Source: Bostrychus sinensis (taxonomy: Eukaryota; Chordata; Actinopteri; Gobiiformes; Eleotridae). Taken from it: DNA of 64,000 bases. A model generated the notes under the pieces. It did not search any database. It saw only the letters and a list, made by a program, of their open reading frames with translations, and was not told where the DNA came from. The stretch is from NCBI GenBank assembly GCA_020698575.1, contig CM036239.1, positions 53,288,263 through 53,352,262 on the forward strand. Reading direction: 5' to 3'. Numbering within the stretch: position 1 is the first letter of the stretch; the number at the start of each line of letters is the position of its first letter. This document shows positions 1 through 12,323 of this stretch, in pieces. The translations under genes and the position numbers were made by a program.

Positions 1-419
1 GCAAGCACAAAATGCTCCATGCAGCATTACACACATCTAAAGAATCCTAGTAGTGATGGGCAGTTTGGCTCTTTTTAAAGATTTTGTTCTTTTGGCTTGG
101 CTCTCTTAGAAAAGACAGCTTATGGTTCCCAAATGGCTCTTCATTTAATATCACTTAGAGCATTTTATTTAGGCCTAATTTAGCAATTATAAACGGTTTA
201 TGTGTTGGTAAACAATTTTTTTTTTTTTTTTTACTTTTTATGTAAACTTTTTTGCAATATAAAAATGAACATTACCTGAAACAAGATTAAAGATAGACAA
301 ATAAATAACAAAAAACAAAAACAAAAATAGTGCACTTTAACACCAATATACAAACATCCAAGCTTCTTTTTATGTTACAAGGATGTACACTATACTGGGC
401 TGTACCTGTAATCCACAAT
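1..419. other. AT-rich non-coding stretch, no gene seen
   Basis: No open coding region or recognisable domain is seen. It contains a poly-T tract near 216-233 and ends with a degenerate copy of the sequence that interrupts the following minisatellite, suggesting that the array once began here. Confidence 0.5.
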
Positions 420-1975
420 CTGAGAGGACAGAGGACAGTCTGAGAGGACAGAGGACAGTCTGAGAGGACAGAGGACAGTCTGAGAGGGCAGAGGACAGTC
501 TGAGAGGACAGAGGACAGTCTGAGAGGGCAGAGGACAGTCAGAGAGGACAGAGGACAGTCTGAGAGGGCAGAGGACAGTCAGAGAGGACAGAGGACAGTC
601 TGAGAGGACAGAGGACAGTCTGAGAGGACAGAGGACAGTCAGAGAGGGCAGAGGACAGTCAGAGAGGACAGAGGACAGTCTGAGAGGACAGAGGACAGTC
701 TGAGAGGGCAGAGGACAGTCAGAGAAGACAGAGGACAGTCTGAGAGGACAGAGGACAGTCTGAGAGGACAGAGGACAGTCTGAGAGGACAGAGGACAGTC
801 AGAGAGGACAGAGGACAGTCTGAGAGGACAGAGGACAGTCTGAGAGGGCAGAGGACAGTCAGAGAGGACAGAGGACAGTCTGAGAGGGCAGAGGACAGTC
901 AGAGAGGACAGAGGACAGTCTGAGAGGACAGAGGACAGTCTGAGAGGACAGAGGACAGTCTGAGAGGACAGAGGACAGTCTGAGAGGGCAGAGGACAGTC
1001 AGAGAGGACAGAGGACAGTCTGAGAGGACAGAGGACAGTCAGAGAGGACAGAGGACAGTCTGAGAGGGCAGAGGACAGTCAGAGAGGACAGAGGACAGTC
1101 TGAGAGGGCAGAGGACAGTCTGAGAGGACAGAGGACAGTCAGAGAGGACAGAGGACAGTCTGAGAGGACAGAGGACAGTCAGAGAGGACAGAGGACAGTC
1201 TGAGAGGACAGAGGACAGTCTGAGAGGGCAGAGGACAGTCTGAGAGGGCAGAGGACAGTCTGAGAGGGCAGAGGACAGTCAGAGAGGACAGAGGACAGTC
1301 TGAGAGGGCAGAGGACAGTCTGAGAGGACAGAGGACAGTCAGAGAGGACAGAGGACAGTCTGAGAGGACAGAGGACAGTCAGAGAGGACAGAGGACAGTC
1401 TGAGAGGACAGAGGACAGTCTGAGAGGGCAGAGGACAGTCAGAGAGGACAGAGGACAGTCTGAGAGGACAGAGGACAGTCTGAGAGGACAGAGGACAGTC
1501 TGAGAGGACAGAGGACAGTCAGAGAGGACAGAGGACAGTCTGAGAGGACAGAGGACAGTCTGAGAGGGCAGAGGACAGTCTGAGAGGGCAGAGGACAGTC
1601 AGAGAGGACAGAGGACAGTCTGAGAGGACAGAGGACAGTCTGAGAGGACAGAGGACAGTCAGAGAGGACAGAGGACAGTCTGAGAGGACAGAGGACAGTC
1701 TGAGAGGACAGAGGACAGTCTGAGAGGACAGAGGACAGTCTGAGAGGACAGAGGCTGTAGTCCACAGTCTGAGAGGACAGAGGACAGTCTGAGAGGACAG
1801 AGGCTGTAGTCCACAGTCTGAGAGGGCAGAGGACAGTCAGAGAGGACAGAGGACAGTCTGAGAGGGCAGAGGACAGTCTGAGAGGACAGAGGACAGTCTG
1901 AGAGGGCAGAGGACAGTCTGAGAGGACAGAGGACAGTCTGAGAGGACAGAGGCTGTAGCCCACAGTCAGAGAGGA
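420..1975. repeat. 20-bp minisatellite, about 78 units
   Basis: A strict tandem array of the unit tgagaggacagaggacagtc. Units differ mainly at two places: the first base is t or a, and the middle reads ggaca or ggca. Three units near the right end (about 1,753, 1,802 and 1,951) instead carry a ggctgtag(t/c)ccacagtc variant that also borders the array. The period is constant at 20 bp, so three units fill 60 bases exactly. All frames on the minus strand stay open simply because the unit lacks stop codons; this is not a gene. Confidence 0.97.
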
Positions 1976-2079
1976 CAGGGGTTGTAGTGAACAGGAGGAC
2001 ACTGCTGAAGAACAATCACGACAAAATATCAAACCCTAAAAGGTTCTATATAGAACCATTTGTTTTAAGAGTGCACTCC

Positions 2080-3470
2080 TCTCTCCAACTCAAAAAAATG
2101 ACTTGGGATTTTTATACAACAACCTAAACCAGCTAACAAAGTTTTTGCCAAAACCCATTTCAATCAAAGTTTGCTCTAAAAATCGCCAATCAACCCAATC
2201 GAATGCTTTCTCAGCATCTAAACTGAGAAGCATGGAAGGTTGTACATCTTATGCAAGACTGTAATGATAGCTTCTGACTAAGATTCTGGAGATTTCCTGA
2301 ATCTAGTACATAATTATAGAGTTTACACAACGTGGGAGAAATGTCACTCATAAAAGCTTTCTAATATTCTCCTGCAAAACCATCTATTCCTGGTGACTTA
2401 TTGTTTTTTAGTTTACCAATAGTTAATTATTGGTACTAATTTATCGGTTCTACTAACCTAGATGCTTCTTCAGATGACAGTCTAACCATGTTGAGTTTTA
2501 AAAAAAAGTCTTGCAATTTTTCTTCTTTGAGTTCCTTAGCTTGACCTTTATATAATTAAACCTAAGGGCTACTTCTGCCTTATATGTTAATAGCTCATCC
2601 AATTTTGATCTATTTTCTTTTAATTTATGAAATATGTCCTGTTTTTCATGTTGTTTGTGTTCAATTTCCAGTTGTTTTTTAAGTCTTACTTTCCTATAGA
2701 AATTATTTTTCCCCTTATTGTGGCCTTTCCTGCGTCCCGTAGTACTGAAGGTGAGACCATGTCATTGTCATTCAAAGCAAAATACTCATTTATAGCTGAC
2801 CTTATTTCCTCCCTTACAAGAACATCTGTAAACAATGAAACAGTAATTCTCCAATACTTCATACAATGCTCTAATCCTAAATCCAGTTTCAGTATTACGG
2901 GACTGTGTTTGATTTGAATGAAGGGAGCATCAAGCATCCACCAACCCAAATTTTTCATCATATTTGATAAACTTTTGGACATCCTAGTTTGTGGTTTTAT
3001 ACTTGTGGGCAATTTATCCATTTTATTATTAAGTACATAATTTAAGTCACCCCCTATAAGCACAATCCCCTCTCCATTGTCTGCCATCCAATGTGCAATC
3101 TTTTTGTTAAAATGTCTTTAATAGGTGCATAAACATTTAAAATGGTTAATTTAAATCCTCCTATTGTCCCAACTATCATAATATAATGACCCTCTATATC
3201 CTGACAGACTTTTTCACAATTAAAATATACAGATCTGTTAAACAAGATAGCTATCCCTCTCTGTTTACTTCTCCCTTAAGAGCTACTCTAAACTTGGTTC
3301 ACCCATTCTCTTTTTAATTTTAAGTGTTCTATTTCTGTAAGGTGAGTAAGGCTATGCAGCATTGCATTTTTCTTAACTGTCCCAAAATCTTTTTCCTCTA
3401 AATTGGGTTGTTAATTCCCCTCATATTATAGGTGGTTATGTGCAATTAAGTCATTCCCTCTATACATTTT
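2080..3470 (-). mobile_element. L1-like LINE ORF2 fragment (endonuclease and start of RT)
   Basis: Minus-strand reading gives pieces of an L1-type ORF2. Around 3,245-3,050 is an APE endonuclease segment (GGFKLTILNVYAP). It is followed at 3,087-2,690 by GGDLNYVLN, the endonuclease motif with the conserved GD. Near 2,210-2,140 is SLDAEKAFD, reverse transcriptase motif A of L1 elements. Frames change several times and stops occur, so the copy is dead. The left end stops about 100 bp from the 20-bp minisatellite. Together with the ORF1 fragment at 4,367-5,048 it probably represents one old element with a lost middle part. Assignment to the L1/Tx1 group is from family knowledge. Confidence 0.85.
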
Positions 3471-4366
3471 TTCAGATAATGTTGCCCTGCCCCGTCCTAA
3501 GCATCTGATGAGAAAAAATAAAACAAAGGAAAGGATAACTCCAAAAGTACAAAATCACACCCTGAAGAAGGCGCAAGCCGACACGTGTTGGTGTGTTTAA
3601 ATTTCTCCAGCCCTCATGAAATAAAGGCCTTTTATACCTTTTCAACCAAATGAGTGTGTGGACCTTGTTCTTTTTAAAATTGTAATCCAACACTCGAGTC
3701 AGGGAGAAGGAAGGGAAGGAAGGGAAGGGAATGGTATTTATATAGCGCTTTACCTATGACACAAGTCACCCAAAGCGCTTTACACAGAAGGGAAGGGGTA
3801 TTTCATTCACTCTATAGTTGGTGGTGGTGAGCTAGGAGAACACACCAAAAACATCAAGAACATAAAACAGAACTCCCACATGTCCAATTAGCCACAGTAC
3901 CTGAACTGTAACTATGTCTGACTCCCGATGATAATGGGACAGAGAGGGGTAACCTCTCCGTGGTAGATAGCACAAAATGTGCAATAATGACCAATAGTAC
4001 ACTAACATGTAAAAGAGGTCTCAATGAGTGTGTAACAATCATGTAAACAAACAAGTAAACAAAAAAAGTAGTCTGTCAGAACATATGTCTAAAACATTTC
4101 TAAACAGATTGTGACAACACCAAATTCTCATACAGCATAATTAACCTTCAGTCTATTTACTGTCCATATACACCCAACGTATTCAAGTAACACAATACCT
4201 AAAAACGTAATTTGGGCTTTATAGAATTTCTTAAATGCCTTATTTCAGAGCGTTAACCCTCCTCCTCCATTATGTCCTTAATATCAGATGCCGACAGTGT
4301 ACGTCTCTCTTCCTCTTCAATCTATTGTTCCATCCTTCCTTCATCTTCTCCTTGATGCGCTCCTTT
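3471..4366. other. Intervening repeat-derived DNA
   Basis: No gene is seen. There is a purine-rich ggaagggaa run at 3,705-3,735, then a segment with two agcgctttac copies (about 3,745 and 3,775), a pattern common in dispersed fish repeats. The motif aagccgacacgtgttggtg near 3,570 resembles conserved ends of retroelements, but I cannot assign it. Confidence 0.4.
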
Positions 4367-5048
4367 TCACTGTAGTGCACTTGGACACCCGGTTCCTTTA
4401 AAACATCGGCGGCGCTCATCAGTGAAGTGAATTTTTTTTTTTTCCTGAGTGCAGCTTAAGTTTCGGTCGCGCTGGATACAGGACATTTTGCCTGTATGTC
4501 TTTCTGTTTTAACTGCTGGATGACTGCATGAACCTTGGCTTGTTTTGTTTTTTTGTAGCTCAGGAGAATAATCCTGATCAAAAAGGATCCTCTTCTCCTG
4601 GAACAAAATCTGTCCTTAGCTCCACGCTCGCTGCAAAACAATATCTTTCACTGCTGCATCCAGGAACCTCACAATAATTGACCTGGGGGGTGCCAATGGA
4701 TTCTTTGGGCGTGACTGGAGTGAGCAATGCACCCTTTCAATCCTGATATCCAAGTCTGGTGGTAGCATCCACACTTTGTGCAACAGGTCTTTCACAAATG
4801 CGACCATGTTGCCTCGCTCACTGCCCTCTGGTATTTGAAAAATACACATATTGTTCCTTCTCAATCTGTTCTGGAGGTCATCACATAAGGCTGAGAGTTC
4901 TGTGTCACATTGAAGCAGGTATAGAAGCACCCTCTGTTGTCTTGCTTCAGTATCCTCAACCACACTCAACCTTTCTTCTAATTCACAAATCCTCTCCTCA
5001 TGTTCACCTAGTTGACCTTTGATGTCCGCAACAGCTTGCTCTACTACT
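4367..5048 (-). mobile_element. L1-like LINE ORF1 fragment
   Basis: Read on the minus strand from about 5,048. A coiled-coil segment rich in E, L and K (GEHEERICELEERLSVVED) leads into an RRM-like RNA-binding domain (NNMCIFQIPEGSERGN, then PPRSIIVRFLD). A C-terminal segment with KRILFDQDYSPELQ follows. This is the organisation of L1 ORF1p (Pfam Transposase_22), the RNA chaperone of the retrotransposition particle. A frameshift lies near 4,620-4,640. The 5' end is cut where a Penelope-like element begins at about 5,046. It is a pseudogene copy. Confidence 0.85.
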
Positions 5049-5719
5049 TAAAAACTTAAGAGGATTTTTAGCAACAAAACATCCCGGTTTATTTCAAACC
5101 CTCAGACAAAAACTGGTTCACCCCAAAGACAAAATTCCCAGTTACAAACAGAGCAATGTTGTGTTCTCCATCCACTGCAGTGAGAACTGTAATGAACAGT
5201 ATATTGGAGAAACCAAACAACCTCTGCACAAGCGGTTATACCAACACCGCAGGGCCAACTCCAGTGGACCAGAATCTGCAGTACACCTACACTTGAAGGC
5301 CACAAACCTTCCAACCAAAGGCCATCCTTTGAGGACAGTGAGGTCCAAATCTTATCCAGAAAGAAAGCATGGTTTGAGCGAGGAGTGAAAGAAGCAATCT
5401 TTGTCAAAAAAGATAAACCTTCTCTTAATACAAATTATGGGCTCAGATACAACCTTCCTTCTGTCTACAACAGTCTCCTGAAACCCAAACAAAACAAACC
5501 AGTTTCACTCAGGTCATTTACATCTGAAAGGAGCTGATAGTCTCCTGAACCAATAGAAGTTAGTTTCAGGTCTAACTCCTCCTTCCTGGGAGTATATAAA
5601 CCAGCTCTCTTACGAGTTCCTCTTGGATAAGAGGTGAAACGTCTTCAACTTTAAAATCAAGTCCTTTGAACCTTTTGTTGCAATGCAATTCTCCTGTATG
5701 AGTGAGAGTCTTCACAGAC
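5046..5719 (+). mobile_element. Penelope-like element fragment with GIY-YIG-type endonuclease
   Basis: The plus strand encodes the end of the RT region (HPKDKIPSYKQSNVVFSIHC, partly out of frame) and then NEQYIGETKQPLHKRLYQH, the diagnostic core of the GIY-YIG-like nuclease of Penelope-like retroelements. A tail reading FVKKDKPSLN follows at about 5,395. The 3' untranslated part contains ggtgaaacgtcttcaac (5,631-5,647) and ends with gagagtcttcacagac at 5,719. A 5-bp actta occurs at both ends (5,046 and 5,720) and may be the target duplication. Frames are broken, so it is inactive. A second copy lies at 50,099-50,989. Confidence 0.85.
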
Positions 5720-6348
5720 ACTTATCTAACAGAGCTTCATTTTATGCTGCTGTTCCCGTCATGGCATCACTGGACATCACTGGACATGGCATCACAAGTC
5801 CAGTAAACAACTTTTAATCAGGGTTTTTGATAAAAGTCTTATTTTCATGCAGTTTCCACGCTTAAAATACAGCTACAAAATTCTGTTCTCATCTTTGCTG
5901 TCTCCAGTATAATCAAAATCGCTGTCTTCATAGCCCCCTCACTTCTCTCACATAATCATATGCTCCTAGTCTGTCCTCATGTGATTGGCTGCATGGTGCG
6001 CCCATCAAAATAAAATTCCGCTCTGCTCGTGTGGATTTTTAGCAGAGCTGAGCAGGAGCAGCTGAAGATTCAGTTCTCATCTACAGGAGTTGGCTGCTGT
6101 GATTCACTCCATAGAATCGGCCCATAGAGCTGGCTCATTTGCAAACAACCCTAAATCCTAGCTTCCATGCATAGTGGTTGGGGACAACCAGCTACTGAGC
6201 TTATTCTAGGCTTGCAGGGGGCTGTCTTCAGATACATCAGCAACACCAAGGTGTTAGGGTTTCCATTCCATTGTCCATTGTACATATTTACTGTGGTTAG
6301 CATTGGTGTCAAAAGATCAGGCTCCACTACAGGCCTTGCGCTGAATAA
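5720..6348. other. Non-coding, no gene seen
   Basis: A short internal direct repeat of catcactggacat lies near 5,763-5,790. The rest shows no coding signal or repeat that I can classify. Confidence 0.4.
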
Positions 6349-6356
6349 GATCACAG

Positions 6357-7523
6357 CAGTGTTGTGCAAGTTCACACTTTTCCTGAACTAGTTCAAAGTT
6401 CAGTTCATTTTATTTTTAGGTGAGATATGTAAATGAAAGGCTGAACTTGTTTTTCAAACTATGACTTCTATCCAGGGGTGAAAGCAGATTTTTGCTTATG
6501 CTGGTACAATAACAAATTATGCCTACATATATATTTTTAATGGCAGAAAAAGCAGATACGTGGTTGAGAATGAATCTTGACTATAAATAAAAAATATAGA
6601 CATGGCTTATACGGGGTTTGACAACAAATCAAACCTACCCTATAAAGGCCAAGGCCCCAAACACACTGGATGCGTAACTGCAGCGTGGTGACAGCGTCAG
6701 GGAACCGTTTTCACTTCAGCCCCAGCTCAGCAGATCAGAGCAGCCACACTGCAGCGTGAGACGCGAGGCTCGACGGACGTCAAACAGGGCTGTGACACAA
6801 CTCTCCTAGAAAATCAAACCCACGCCGAATTATGATGGCGGCTGGTGCTGGGTCGCGTTTTTCACCCAAAATACACACAAAATTAGAATAAATTGTTATA
6901 TTTTGGCAACTACAATGAGCATTACCCATACCTGATGAATTTTGTGAATGGGGGATTTCTGGCTCTGATGGACCGTGAACGCAAACTTTCACTTGTACTG
7001 TAAAAAGTCTCGCGTTTGGAATGTCCAGTCTACAGAGAGAGTAAACATACGTCTCTTTATTCAAATATAGTCACCATAGGTCTGTTATATGTGGCTGTAC
7101 TCTCATACAGACTTCTGAATGGCTTTTCTGTAGAGTTGTAATGCTTGCGTGTGCAGTGCATCATGGGAAACGTAGTGTGAAGCCAAAGATATTAGATTCG
7201 ACTATTTTTGGCTTCACACTACGTTACCCAAGATGCATTGCGCACACAAACGCTCTCTGGTGAAGCGGTGCAGGTTTGGAGTGGAGCCCGTGGGCAGTGA
7301 GTGACAGCGCTGTTTAAAAAGTGTGAGCAGACCTCGTCACTCGACTCATCATCAGGTGAAAACAAATTCCCAACAGTGACGTACGTCGTTCATCTCACAT
7401 AATCTGAACAAATTCACATTCAAGTTCTTGATTTACAAATGTGTTGCGTTCAGTTCAAAGTTCACCGAAAAATGAACATGTTCAGTGAGCGCGTTCATTT
7501 GAACTCGTTCATGCTCAACACTG
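6357..7523. mobile_element. Non-autonomous hAT element with perfect 8-bp target duplication
   Basis: The element begins cagtgttgtgcaagttca and ends tgctcaacactg, an imperfect terminal inverted repeat. The 8-bp sequence gatcacag sits immediately outside both ends (6,349-6,356 and 7,524-7,531), the duplication length expected of hAT transposons. The interior (1,167 bp in total) encodes no transposase, so it would depend on a relative elsewhere. It carries multiple copies of gttca-rich sequence near both ends, a long hairpin at 7,141-7,252, and a segment (6,657-6,780) shared in inverse orientation with about 12,830-12,957. Confidence 0.88.
7141..7252. repeat. Long hairpin inside the hAT element
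   Basis: About 46 bases ending acgtagtgtgaagccaaa are followed, after a 20-base spacer, by their near-perfect reverse complement starting tttggcttcacactacgt. A few mismatches are present. It lies well inside the hAT element, so it may be a separate insertion or an internal structural feature. Confidence 0.85.
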
Positions 7524-7531
7524 GATCACAG

Positions 7532-9445
7532 TACATGGTCAGTGTGTGTAAAGGGAGAGGGCAGTGGAGGTGTGTAGCTGTAAGTTGTGTGTTATGACTG
7601 CAGAGTTTACTAAGTAGCATGAGCGTGCCGTGAGGGCAAGCAAGGCAAGCAGTGCTTGACCAATCAAATCTAAAAAACACACGAATTAAAACTATAATGA
7701 AATGAAATCCCTATCTCTCCAAACATTTCATTTTGCTGTTCACTTCCATAGTAATCAGTCTCTTTCCTGCTTTCAGTCACTCAGTTTTTTTTCTGCGCCC
7801 TGCTGGCCACTCCAGGTACTGTCAAGGCCAGCTAGGTTGTCTCTCTGTCATTCATTTCTGTTATTTTCACCTCTGTGGAGGCGGAGTCATAGTGCACTGT
7901 TTCTGCCTGGAGCTTGTCAAGCTGAGGCCCAGCAGCTTGTTTTGGAGGCTCGTGCATGCGTGCTGTGGTCAGTCTCAGGCTCAGTGACAGAGATCTCTGG
8001 CTGATAGCAGCGGGCGATAAGACAACAAAACTTTCCACAAGTATCCGCAGCCAAAGTGTCTAACAGCATTTCTACAGATAAGTCATAGTTTGTGGCTTAA
8101 ACCCTGTTCATGTTCCTCATGAGAACATGCTGCTGCATAAAACTGTGTGTCATATAAATGATAGCCTCATGTACATCATTAAGTGTCAGACATGTTCATA
8201 AGAAGTGGAGCTGGAGGAGTGGAGAGGAGCCAGCGGCCCGTGCTGGGGACTGGATGTGAATATTACAGAACTGTGAATGAACTGGGCTCTGGTTATTGTG
8301 GACAAACTCAGCTGTAGGAAATACAGGACGTTTCTTCAAAAAAGTAACATGGACTGGATTTGCAGCTTGAGTAGAGAGGTGAGTGTCAGTGAGGTGGTGT
8401 TTTTAAATGGAGGTTTGTGGTGTGATGTGTAAGGCTTCTTTTGAGGTTTTATTATAGTGAAGCAGCATTAACAGTGCACTGGTCTGGTGTTGATCTCAGT
8501 GTGAGTCCTGATGAACCTCCCTCATCTGTAAGGCTGGAACCTCACTCATCATCTGTCCATCTTTGTTTTAGTGCTTATGAATTAAAGTTAAAACAAAAAC
8601 TTAGGGTACATTCTTTGATAAGGCGACAGAGAAGGCCAGCTTTGTGGAAAAAAATGTTGTAATGACATTCTTTATAATATAATATAATAGTAATTATATA
8701 GGAAGAGTGTGAGATAGTTTGAAACAGCCTACTGCTCAAACACTGATGGGATTGCATTTAAGTGATTTTTAATTAAATTTAAATTAAATCAAAATGTTGT
8801 CATATAAAACTTAATGAAGTCAAGATGTCTGCTTGCCTGCTTGAAAAAGTCACCGCACACTACTGCTAAGTAGTTGTTGTTGTTTTTTTGACAAAACAAA
8901 CCATTTGTAGGTAGTTAGATGATTATTTCATGAATCTACTCAGTGATTCTTCAGTGATCATCCCTGCTTTCAGTCATCATTATGACTCAGAGCCAGCAGC
9001 GCGAAAAACTTTTTTCTCTTTATTTGGTACTCAGCCTTCCTCTTTTTTTGCACTTCACTAATATACCCAACCCCTGACATTTTACACAAAAAGCTTAAGT
9101 TTTAGATTATATGTGTATGAACACATGACAGATTATAAAAATACAATGAACATGAGATTCAGAATAATAAGTACACAAACAAATGCTGTTTGGGACTATC
9201 TCCATGCAGGCTGCTGGTAAAGCCTGAAGCTCATTAATAATGCAGACTGCGTCAGGATGCATACAATAAAAAAAATACTGTATTTACAATCACAACTAAG
9301 GTTTTTCTTTCTCACAATAGGCTGAATAGCACTATACCTCAAATAACCTAAATATCATGTTAACAGTACTCACCAAGAAATACTCATTTGTTAACAAATA
9401 TTTTAAACATATTTCTTAGTGTTTACATGTACTGCCAGCCATAAC
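7532..9445. other. Intergenic or distal onecut2 intron, no gene recognised
   Basis: No coherent protein-coding signal is seen on either strand; short open stretches have no recognisable domain. If the onecut2 homeodomain exon lies to the left of the window, this is onecut2 intron. Confidence 0.4.
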
Positions 9446-9447
9446 TA

Positions 9448-9904
9448 CGGTGGCCCAGAGAGCTCAACGAATTACAAAAACTAAAACACACTTTACAAAA
9501 AGAAACTGCCACACGGCATTACAACAACATTTACCTGCACTGGAAATACCCACACGACATTACAACAACAATTTTTCTGCACTGGAACATGTAGCACCAG
9601 AAGCTCTGCAGCTGGAATCTGCTCATTTTCAGTGCGACTGTTTTGTTTTGGAGGACGGCATAATTACGCGAGCCAGGTCAGTGAATGTATAGCCCATATC
9701 GACATGTTCGTGTACAAAGCTGAAAATGAGCAGCTTCCGGCTGCAGAGCTTCTGGTGCTACATGTTCCGATGCAGAAAAATTGTTGTTGTAATGTCGTGT
9801 GGGTATTTCCAGTGCAGGTAAATGTTGTTGTAATGCCGTGCAGCAGTTTCTTTTTGTAAAATGTGTTTCAGCTTTTGTAATTCGTTGAGCTCTCTGGGCC
9901 ACCG
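9448..9904. mobile_element. 457-bp fold-back element with TA target duplication
   Basis: The two arms are inverted copies of each other over about 190 bp each, starting cggtggcccagagagctcaa and ending ttgagctctctgggccaccg. A loop of roughly 70 bp separates them. TA is present directly outside both ends (9,446-9,447 and 9,905-9,906). The whole element would fold into one hairpin. No coding sequence is seen. The TA duplication is compatible with a Tc1/mariner-driven origin, but I do not recognise the terminal sequence, so the superfamily is left open. Confidence 0.85.
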
Positions 9905-9906
9905 TA

Positions 9907-12321
9907 CCTAACCTCATACATTCAGCAAAATTCACTATTGCACATCTGTGAGCAAATGTGCAGCAATCAATCTTCTCTTTGCATTTTATTCCTCATTAGA
10001 AAAAAACAACAACAACAACCTAGTATGGAAAAGACATGACTCTCACGTCATGGCATAACTCGCACAACTTAACATAATTCTCATATCATGACATAACTTC
10101 CACAACATAACATATCTCTCACATCCTGACAACTCTCACAACATCACATAACTCTCACATCAAAATGATGACTAGATTCGAAGGGAATATGGACTACAAG
10201 TGTGACATTGTAGAACTGTTTAAATAGAGTTGTCTGTCCCCTGGGGATTGCTGTACCACAGTCTGAACGATGGGAAGTTCAGAGCTCCGTATTCACACTT
10301 CTATACAAATAATCAAATATAATGCACACCATTAAAATTGTTGAGTACAGTCACTCCACAAAGTCAGAATTAGTGCTGCACAATAAAACGTTTAGAAAAA
10401 TATGTTAAAATCCAGAAGAAACGGATCATAGCCCAAACTGGGGAACATAACTATCTCTGGGCCAGTTTAGCTCCTCTGCGTATGTTAATAAAGTGTGATA
10501 AAAACATGCTGAAAAGTGAACCACCAGAGCCGCCAGAAACCTTGCTTCGTAGTACACCCCACTGGAGCAGGTTTAGTTCTGGTTTAGAGACAGAGAAACC
10601 AAAATTGACCAATCAACTGTCAGCAAAATGACACGTGACACCTTAAACTCAACCTTTTGTTCTGTGTCTCACTTTAAATTTTTTGGGGCTACGGTGAAAG
10701 TTTTTTATTAAACTTTGCACAAGACCAATAAGTGGACAGTAATTCCTGTAAAACATGTGTTTATATCATCATCATGATGATGTCCAAATTGAGATTCATT
10801 ATGATGCCCGGGATTGGTGTCACCAGGGCCCCACCAAGCGTGAAATGAACATCTCTATCTCGAAGTGAAAAAAGCTGTGTAGAGTAAGAGGCTAGAAATG
10901 AAACACAAGTCATAACATGGTTTGAACAGCATGTAATAATTTTATACTAAACTAAAGACAAGGTTGATAATTCCAGAGTGGTAGTTGTTTCATTGTATGT
11001 TTCCTGATTTATGGTTCCTTTAGATTCTGGAGGCTTCTAGAGCCATCAAGACCATCATAAGAACATGTCTACTCATCCAGACCCCAAACAAAATCCTGTT
11101 ACCTGAGTGTGACTCACAGTCAATGGGCTGTTAGTTATTGAGTTAGATTTTATGTGTATCTCGCTGAGATATTCATTTAGAGATTTAACATTATCTTTTA
11201 CTTGTACAGACTCAGCGGATCATCACTGATGCCCAGCTTATTGCAGATCTGTATATCAACAGGAGGTGTTTCAGGGAAGAGCTGCTCATCTATTCAAAAT
11301 ACATTGATAAAATATGATATAAACATATTTCTGTGCAGATGTATGCTCTGTGTGGATTTACAAAAGGGCACAACACTACAGTGTCTATGCCATGAAGCGG
11401 CTCAGGACATGAGGCTACAGTTTAAGAACTACAGACCGAGGTCCTGAGATAATCCTGAACTGTAGACTGGGGTCTGACTCTGGAGGACTCGTGACAGGGG
11501 ACCCACAGAGCCTTGGCCCCCAACATTTAGCTGAGCTCTAACAGTCATGAGAGCTTCTGAAATATATGATAATAATTATCTCTTGTGAATGAATGCAGAT
11601 ATAGAAAGCAGCAAAACCAACACATTTCTAAAGCTTGTCCTGTCAGGATGTGAGGCTGTGCACATGTTCATATCATTGCAAGAAGGGCAGGTACACTGAT
11701 AGTGGAAAACCTGCTCTATTAACTGTAGGTTCTGATCTGTCTTACCTTCGACTGTCACCCTGCTCCACATGTCTATAATCTATATACAACATTTTCTTTA
11801 TTATGATTGTGAATATTCATACTATTGTTAAACAACAGGCAATGTTGTTTCCTTTAGATTTCATACACAGTAAATGACACTGCATTGGTTCTCATCATTT
11901 CTTTTTTTTTTTTAAGTGATCTGAAGAGACTGATGGTAGAAGTAGCTCAGGCCTTGCATCACTTGATGACATTTATCCTATGGCCTCACACACAGTGTCC
12001 TGACACACTTTGGATGCGTTGGGCGCAGCTCCAAGACCCACACTGCAAAGATGCGAGGTTGTATGCCGCTGCTGCTGGCAGCTCCTTCTCTCCAGAAAAG
12101 CCATTTAAAAGTAAATATGAGAGTACAGCCACATATAATAGACCTATGATGACTATAGTTGACAGAATAGGCATATGTTTACCATCTCTGTAGGATGGTC
12201 ATTGCAAACACAATACAAGTAAAAGTGAAAGTCCTAGTTCACAGGTCCATCAGAGCCAGTAATCTCTCAAACATTCAAAAAATGCATCAGGTATGTGTTG
12301 TGCTCATGGTAGTTGCCAAAA
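9907..12321. other. Non-coding stretch with a small degenerate tandem repeat
   Basis: From about 10,035 to 10,165 a degenerate repeat of roughly 20-24 bp (catgacataactctcacaac-like) occurs about six times. No exon or known repeat is recognised in the rest. It would be onecut2 intron if the homeodomain exon lies further left. Confidence 0.5.
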
Positions 12322-12323
12322 TA

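Noticed and set aside
420..1975. CRISPR-like array of short regular repeats
   Set aside because: The repeats are contiguous without unique spacers, and the genome is that of a vertebrate.
1439..2032. 197-codon open frame on the minus strand
   Set aside because: It lies in the 20-bp minisatellite, and its periodic peptide is a by-product of a unit without stop codons.
5161..5388. Stand-alone GIY-YIG nuclease gene
   Set aside because: The sequence upstream and downstream matches Penelope-like elements, and a second copy occurs inside a retrotransposon at 50,099-50,989.
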